This document shows, piece by piece, positions 57,918 through 64,000 of a stretch of DNA of 64,000 nucleotides; the first letter of the stretch is position 1; every line of letters begins with the position of its first letter. A program made the position numbers and the translations under genes. Origin of the DNA: Agelaius tricolor. Its lineage: Eukaryota > Chordata > Aves > Passeriformes > Icteridae. The stretch lies in assembly GCA_023055355.1 (NCBI GenBank), contig JALJCS010000012.1:11568501-11632500 (forward strand), in the 5' to 3' direction. Below the pieces are notes generated by a model, which was not told the origin of the DNA, did not search any database, and worked only from the letters and a program-made list of their open reading frames with translations.

Positions 57918-60900
57918 TAGAGGTATATAAATTTAAAAATTAATTCTATAATTATGTTTGTGAGCAGTGACACTTGCAATACACTTGCTCTTATGTTAGA
58001 AGGTAATTGCAATCTGAAAATTCATATCTGTGCTATTTCAGAAGACTCTGAGTGTAGTTTCACAAGTGGCAGAGACCCCACTTAGACCACACTGCCACAT
58101 CTATCCCTGTCTATTGATTCTCAGCCCTGAGCCACACATTCCAGCCAATTCCACAGCACCAGTTCTGGTGTTCACACAGCAGTGTGGGGAAATAACCTTA
58201 CCAAGAGGATTGGTTTCCTCCTGAGCTGCTCTGACTCCACATGCAGCCTCACAAGCACTAAGCTAGAATGAGGAGAGTGGGAGGAACAGGACACAAGGAA
58301 GAGGAATAAGTAGAACTGTCAGGACCCTGATGATTCTAATAACCCTTTATTGGCCTCCCCCACAGCCCTACCCATGGGCCCAAAGGCTCTGTTTACATTC
58401 AATACCTATTTCACCACAGCCATACCTGTGCCTGTATCTGTGCCTGTTGATCTGGGCATTGTGGACTGTTCTGGCCTCAGACCTATGGACTGACTTCCCA
58501 GCCTCCCCTTGGCTGTCTCCTCTCACTGTTGTCCTGACAGGGGATCACAAGGCTAGACCACTCCTGGCTTGACCTCAGCTCTGCTCTGGCATCACTGACC
58601 TGCCTGTCAGTCACAGGGCTGTATCTGACCCTCACTTGCAGACTGACTTCTCAGCCTGACCTTGGACCTGCCTCATGGTCATGAACTTGCCTGATGACCT
58701 GTTTTGAGCCTGGCTCCCACCCCTAGCCTGCCCTGCTCCCTTACTTCAGGACAGGAGGAGGGTGTCTGGTGAGCCAGCTGCTCTGCTCGCTGCCATCCCT
58801 GTCCCCAGGGAGCAGCCAGCCTTGAGAAGGACCAGGCACTGGGAGCAGTGTGGTCTCTGCCTGGCTCCTACCAGTATAAACAAATTACAAGGCTGTGTTA
58901 AGAGGTGGCAGGCACAGAAGGTGGTGCCAGCTCTTCCAGGAGCTGCTTCCCAAAAGAGGCAGGCTCACCACTTCCCAGGCACAGGTATTTGTTCCTACCC
59001 CTTTTCCCTGGGCCAGCACAAGTGTTTGCACAGCAAGGCAGTGAAGCAGGACAAACAAAAGTGATGCAGTTGGTTCTTGAAGGAATGGACTTAACCCTTT
59101 ACCTGGATCAAGAACAAACACCTTATGTTGAGAAGAGTGACACAGATTCAGCCTCAAGTGTTTGTGGAAACCTGGAAGATCACCAAGATTAGGGATTTTG
59201 CTGTGATTCCACCAGGTCTGGGATCCCAGGAATTTGTGTGACTGGCCTAGGCTGAAGTGAGCAATTGTGTATCTTCCTTTCTGTCACTACTCAAACTAAC
59301 TCAGGTATCAAGGTGCTGCTGCAATTACATCCTGCAACTGACAATGTAGTTGGATCTGGGGTTGTTTAAACCTTTCTTATATAAGTAAACAAAACAACAA
59401 AAATATTCATCTAGACCCAAGGTCCTGGGCTCAGGGTTTACTTTCAGTTCATATTGAACAAGGAGTGGGTCAGAAGTGTTCTGTGCCTGACTCTGCCTGT
59501 TCAATTGTGTGAGGTTGAGCCCCTTTAGTCCTGATTGGCTGTTTTGGGCTCTTCTATGCTCAGCATTTTGACTGTTCTTTCCAAATGTCAACTTCTGTCA
59601 GAATCAGCATGGAAGTAATGTCATGACTGGTATATCTGAACCAGCAGTGTTCAGAAGATGTTAATTTATGGAATCCTCATGGCACCAAGTGAAGTCTCCT
59701 GGATAAAGCTCCCCCCATTGACCATTCAGCTGGCAGGGAAGCTTGTAGTTAGCTGGAAATGGAGACTAAGCTGTTGCTGCAGTTGATTTGCTTATATCTG
59801 TAGTGTTCAGCTCCTATGTTACACTAATTTAATTTTTATGAAATGAGAAAGAAGGGAAACCTTTAATAAACTGATAGAGCCAGAACTGCCCAGCAAATAA
59901 AAGGCATATTCAGCATAAGCAGGTAAGAAACCTTTAAGAGGATTAATGAAAAGAGAAAATGATAATCACCAATAATTTATTCAGTATGTTGTAGAGGAAA
60001 ATACCTTTCATTAATTACTAGTTACTCCCTGTTGGATATTCATAAGAGAACATTTTCTTTCTTCTGCTATTAACAATGACAAGTCTGTTAAGGACTTAAT
60101 TAAAATAATTTTTTGGGGACTAACAAGACACATTTGCATAAAGATTGTGGTATTCTAGAAAATGATAATGTTTAAAAATGTATCAAATATAATGGAAATT
60201 AGGAATCATTGAAAAGGCAGTCTAAAAGTAGTAAACCAAGCAGGCACATGAAACAAAATACCAGTGTCAAATAAGTAGAAAATGATGAATGGTACAAAGG
60301 GTGGAAAAAAGGCAAAGGATTATTTTTGTCTGAAATAGAGTCTCTGATGCTTGGCAAAGATGCAACTTTGTTGTAGCTCTTATTGTGAGATACATTAAAT
60401 TAGACTAAGATTAACGAGTGACAGATGAAGTGTTTTCCAGGACATTTAATAAGAAGAGGAAGCCAAAACATCTCTTAAAAGTTTGGTTGTTATTGTTTGG
60501 TTTTTTTCTTCCCAAGAGCTGAAATTATTGGAGGAAACTGGAATGGTACTTGAAGAGATATTTTATTATTTTAACTGTTTTGTCCTCCTTTCTATGTCCA
60601 GCATGATATTTTAAAGAAAGTGGATACAGTCATGCTGTCCTCTTCTTTGAAGTCATAATTGATGTGAATAACACAGATGACTGCTTCAGGCCTCATGGCC
60701 ATTATTTAAAATATTCTCCTACTTTTAGATATGTATCTGACTAAACCAATATAACCAGTAAGAAATTCTTGGTGTTTATGAATGATCTTGCAATGGTCCA
60801 GTGAGAGTTTCAAAGTAAAGGAGCAAGTGGAAGAAATTTCCCTGCTGTATGTCCACAGCAACACTACTTCCTTGCTGGTGAGCACTTCCTCAGAGCAATT

Positions 60901-61009
60901 ACATCATGGTTTTGGGAGTGCTTTATTATGTTTGAATCTGACATCCCACTTGGATTAGTCTGTCAACAGTTCTTGGTTGGGATAACCCCCGGTGCACGTG
61001 GTGCTGGGT

Positions 61010-61185
61010 TCTATTCCTGAGTGAATCACTTAACCTCTCTGTCTTTTTCTCTTTCCATCCATAAAATTAGCATAATAATGCTAATTCATCACAAGCTATA
61101 GTTAGGCTCAATTAATGTTTGTAATGATCTCTGAGATTGTTGGATAAAACATGCTGTAAAAGTGTATTATTATTGTTAATAGAGC
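61010..61185 (+). mobile_element. MIR-like SINE, ancient
   Basis: The order of landmarks follows the MIR consensus as I remember it. GAATCACTTAACCTCTCTG comes first, then ATCCATAAAATTAGCATAATAATGCTAATTCATCAC (two pieces joined by position), then a region ending CTCAATTAATGTTTGTAAT and a TATTATTATTG tail. The conserved core (61026-61041) is the best match. MIR elements predate the split of birds and mammals, so an orthologous copy may exist at the same locus in other amniotes. Confidence 0.6.
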
Positions 61186-64000
61186 CTTTTGTACTTCAGC
61201 ACTCTAACAAAGCACTACCATTGCTCACCAGCTCCTAAAATTTCATTGAAACTCTGAAGGACTTAATGGGATACAGCTCTCTGTTAGTGTGTCCGTTTAT
61301 CTTCCTGACTTATTCAAACCATCAGAACAGTTTCAGTTCTGCAAATGGAGGAGCTGTGGAATTTGTGCACAGAGAAATTATGTAATTTATTTTGTAAGTG
61401 ATCTAGGACTGAAAGCTTTTTAAACAGGCCCTCATTTACACTGACCTCAGTTCTGGCTGAACTAGTTCAGACTGCAGAGAGCTGTGATTTGTAGAACAAC
61501 TTTTTTTTAAATGAGGGACCTGTCTGGTCAGGACAATAAATACTCATAGCTGTGGAAATAATGGCAGTGGAAGAGAGTGGGAATAGACAAATCTCACTCT
61601 GGTGTTGGAGGAAATGATCTGGGGTTCATTTTTAATGCTTTTGGGTCTTGATTACACATACCAGGTTAAAAGTTGAAAGACAAACACTTAGAACTCCCCT
61701 CCCATTTGTCAGGAGCAGAGGAAGAAATGAAGGAACAAGCTTCACAACTGAACTAATTGGGAGAAATGGTTTGAGATTTGCTGGGCTCAGAGAGCAGCCC
61801 ACATTTAGCAGCATTTTGGACAGCTAAGTTGAGCATGTGAGCCTGAAATGGATTTGTTGGTTGAATTGGTTCTACATTTGTAAGATTATTTGGAGCTGTG
61901 AGGCAGTCATCTCTACACATGGGTTTTAAGCAGTGAGATTGCTCTGTTCTGTTATGTGACATTTTATCAAATGTGGGACTTCAAGTATTTTCTCTTCTGC
62001 TGACATACGTCAGCTTCCTACCCCTGCTTGTTCCAGTACCTGCATTATTCACAAGTGATTTGTTACTATTTTTGATAATGAGAAATGTGTGTTATTCTCA
62101 TCTTGTTTGTTCTTGAAAATAGGTGGACAGTCCCTACTAAACCTTCGTGGAAAAAGAAAACAAACAATAATTGAGATCATATTCACAGACTGGTTCTTCT
62201 GAAAGTCTTATCTTCCAGAAGTATCTTTAATCATGTGTTTTTAAACGAAAGTTTTTGATGATTTGAAAATGTAAAATGGCTGAATAGATTTTATGTTGGC
62301 TACTTTGAGAAACTTCCTTTTTTTACAACCTATTTTTAATTGCCATTCTTGTCTACTGTCTGGTATTACCAAGGATGACTCAGACAAAATGATTGTAATC
62401 TCTGCAGGATTTTATGTGACTCAGTGAAGCCTCTTTCCATATCAAATCTTTGAGTCTGTTACTCTCTAAAAGAAAAGTTTGCTCCTTGAAACTGGAACTA
62501 ATAGGTGATGTGAACATGGATGAGCTGATCAACACAAGCAAGCTGTGCTGTTTTGTACAGAGAAAAATAAAAGTGGTAAGGACTTAGTAAATTTGATAAA
62601 AATATAATACCTACATTCACTAATCATGTGAATTAGCCAGGAATGATAAGAGACAGAAATTTGAAACCCTTGTCAGTGTCTGGAGCAGTTTAGAAAGCAA
62701 GTAGGGCCTTAGATGGAGAGACCATGCCCATCAGTAATTAAAGCACTATTCAGAGAAAAACCAAGACAAAGCCACTTGTTATTGCTAATTACTTTGAGTG
62801 TCACATGATACAGAAATACAGCCTATAAAGGTGAGTGCAAATATCTGTAAAGGTATCATTTTCTTGAGATTCCATGGATGGTTCTACAGTGTTTTAAGAC
62901 ATTCTCTTTGCCACTTTTTTACAGCGAATCTCAGGTGTTCTATCCTTAAAAAATTTAGGGTTTATAGAGTACTAGACTGTAAGTGGCTCTTAGAAGCATT
63001 TCACAAAAAACCATCCAGTATCTCAGTGTATCTTAATACATGACTTGTTTGGGAGCCTTTAGTGTAGGAAAGGCTATGCTTTTTCCTAATGCATATTCAT
63101 AACACATTGATACAATGGAGTATCTGAATACATTTCATAATATTCAGATACTTGCTATTTTTCTAGATTCTCAGTACTTGCCTTTTATAAAAGGAATTGC
63201 CTTTAAATGCTGCTCTTTTAAATCAGCTGGAAAAGTCCCCATCTAACAGCAACAGCAAGAGTCCAAACTTGCATCTTAGATCACTTAGATATTATTTTTG
63301 ATGGCTTGTTCATATGAGTGTGACAATTAAAAATGAAGTTGTGTAAATCATTCATAGGAATAACAAAGAACAACTGTTTTCTGTTCCAGCAAATAATGGA
63401 AGACTTCGTAGCCATACAGAGACATAGAAGGAATTGTGGGAAAGTCTGGGAAAACTGTCAGCACTCAACTGAGTCTGTATCCTTGGGGCAATTTAAGCTA
63501 GATGTGTACACAAAAGGAAGTCCAGGGCATGTTGGCTGGATCAGGCATAAATGTGCTTTACTTTGGCTCTGACAAGGCAAACTCTGGAGGTTTTACCATC
63601 AGTCCTTTTTTTTCTTCCCCCTGCCTTGTTTTCTACATCCCAACAACAATAGTGCAGGTTGCAGTACCGAAGAAGGCAGCTTCTTCATGGAGGATGTAGC
63701 AGTAGGAGTTTGGATGGAAGGCATTTGAGCAGCAGGTTAATTACTAGACCCAGTGTCTGGGTATATGGATACTTTCCTGAGTGTGTTAGGTCAGAGAATT
63801 TTAGTTCATGACAAAGCGTATGGTTTTTGTTTTCCAAAATAACTCTGGATTTCAAACTGAGTGCTCATCAATAATGTGTTTTATGCAATGGCACTAGTGG
63901 AATGAAGAGACAAACATAATTAATGCAGCTAAATTCAGAGGCTGAAGGAATCGTTCCAAGAGCAGGTTTGCTGATCGGCTGTAGCCAGTTCTGGAATGCT

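Larger units (their letters stand above)
54876..64000. other. Non-coding DNA to the right end
   Basis: No gene is supported. A CR1 fragment and a MIR-like SINE are listed separately. A pyrimidine- and CTG/CCT-rich stretch at about 58080-58760, with recurring GACCTG and CTGAC words, looks repetitive but I cannot classify it. Open frames such as plus 55941-56318 and plus 58905-59192 have no recognisable domain. Confidence 0.5.

Noticed and set aside
58080..58760. CTG/CCT-rich stretch considered as a tandem repeat or LTR
   Set aside because: Words such as GACCTG recur but without a fixed period, and no LTR boundaries are visible.
1..64000. CRISPR arrays, operons, bacterial-type promoters, tRNA and rRNA genes
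   Set aside because: The DNA is vertebrate. No spaced identical repeats of CRISPR type and no tRNA or rRNA sequence were recognised.

Overview
The window is vertebrate nuclear DNA, almost certainly from a bird. The evidence is five CR1 retrotransposon fragments with the avian 3' end (ATTCTRTG-type termini), an ancient MIR-like SINE, small introns, AT-rich intergenic DNA broken by CpG islands and GC-rich minisatellites, and a gene order that matches the FBXO36-SLC16A14 neighbourhood (human 2q36, as I remember it). The species cannot be fixed from the sequence.

Left part (1-19 kb): mostly AT-rich DNA with no intact gene. It holds the plus-strand remains of FBXO36, an F-box protein gene. Exon 2 (12232-12336) keeps its splice acceptor and reading register but has three in-frame stops. 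Exon 3 (17039-17203, the F-box) is easy to recognise but has two small deletions that shift the frame. A badly decayed candidate for exon 4 lies at 18462-18660. Exons in order, in place and with introns between them point to a decayed resident gene, not a retrocopy. Exon 1 was not found and is probably left of the window.

Middle (19.5-34.8 kb): a CpG-rich patch with a strong CTCF-like site and a 12-unit minisatellite comes first. It is followed by the one intact gene, SLC16A14 (monocarboxylate transporter 14), on the minus strand. Four coding exons (29928 down to 24197) join to a 515-residue open frame, and all three coding introns are phase 1 and split a glycine codon. A CpG island at about 33.7-34.8 kb with a strong minus-strand splice donor at 34569 is the likely promoter and untranslated first exon. 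SLC16A14 and the FBXO36 remains are convergent.

Right part (34.8-64 kb): two CR1 blocks (36.9-38.0 and 39.0-39.2 kb), then a nested GC-rich minisatellite beside a second CpG island (44.9-45.55 kb). That island has a second CTCF-like core and an ATG in a perfect Kozak context. Two more exon-like segments (48839-48897 and 52678-52819, the latter ending in a clear transmembrane segment) can be joined to it in frame on paper. This three-exon model for a small tail-anchored protein is speculative. The rest shows no gene I can support. An alternative is that the second island is the first exon of a gene to the right, such as CAB39.
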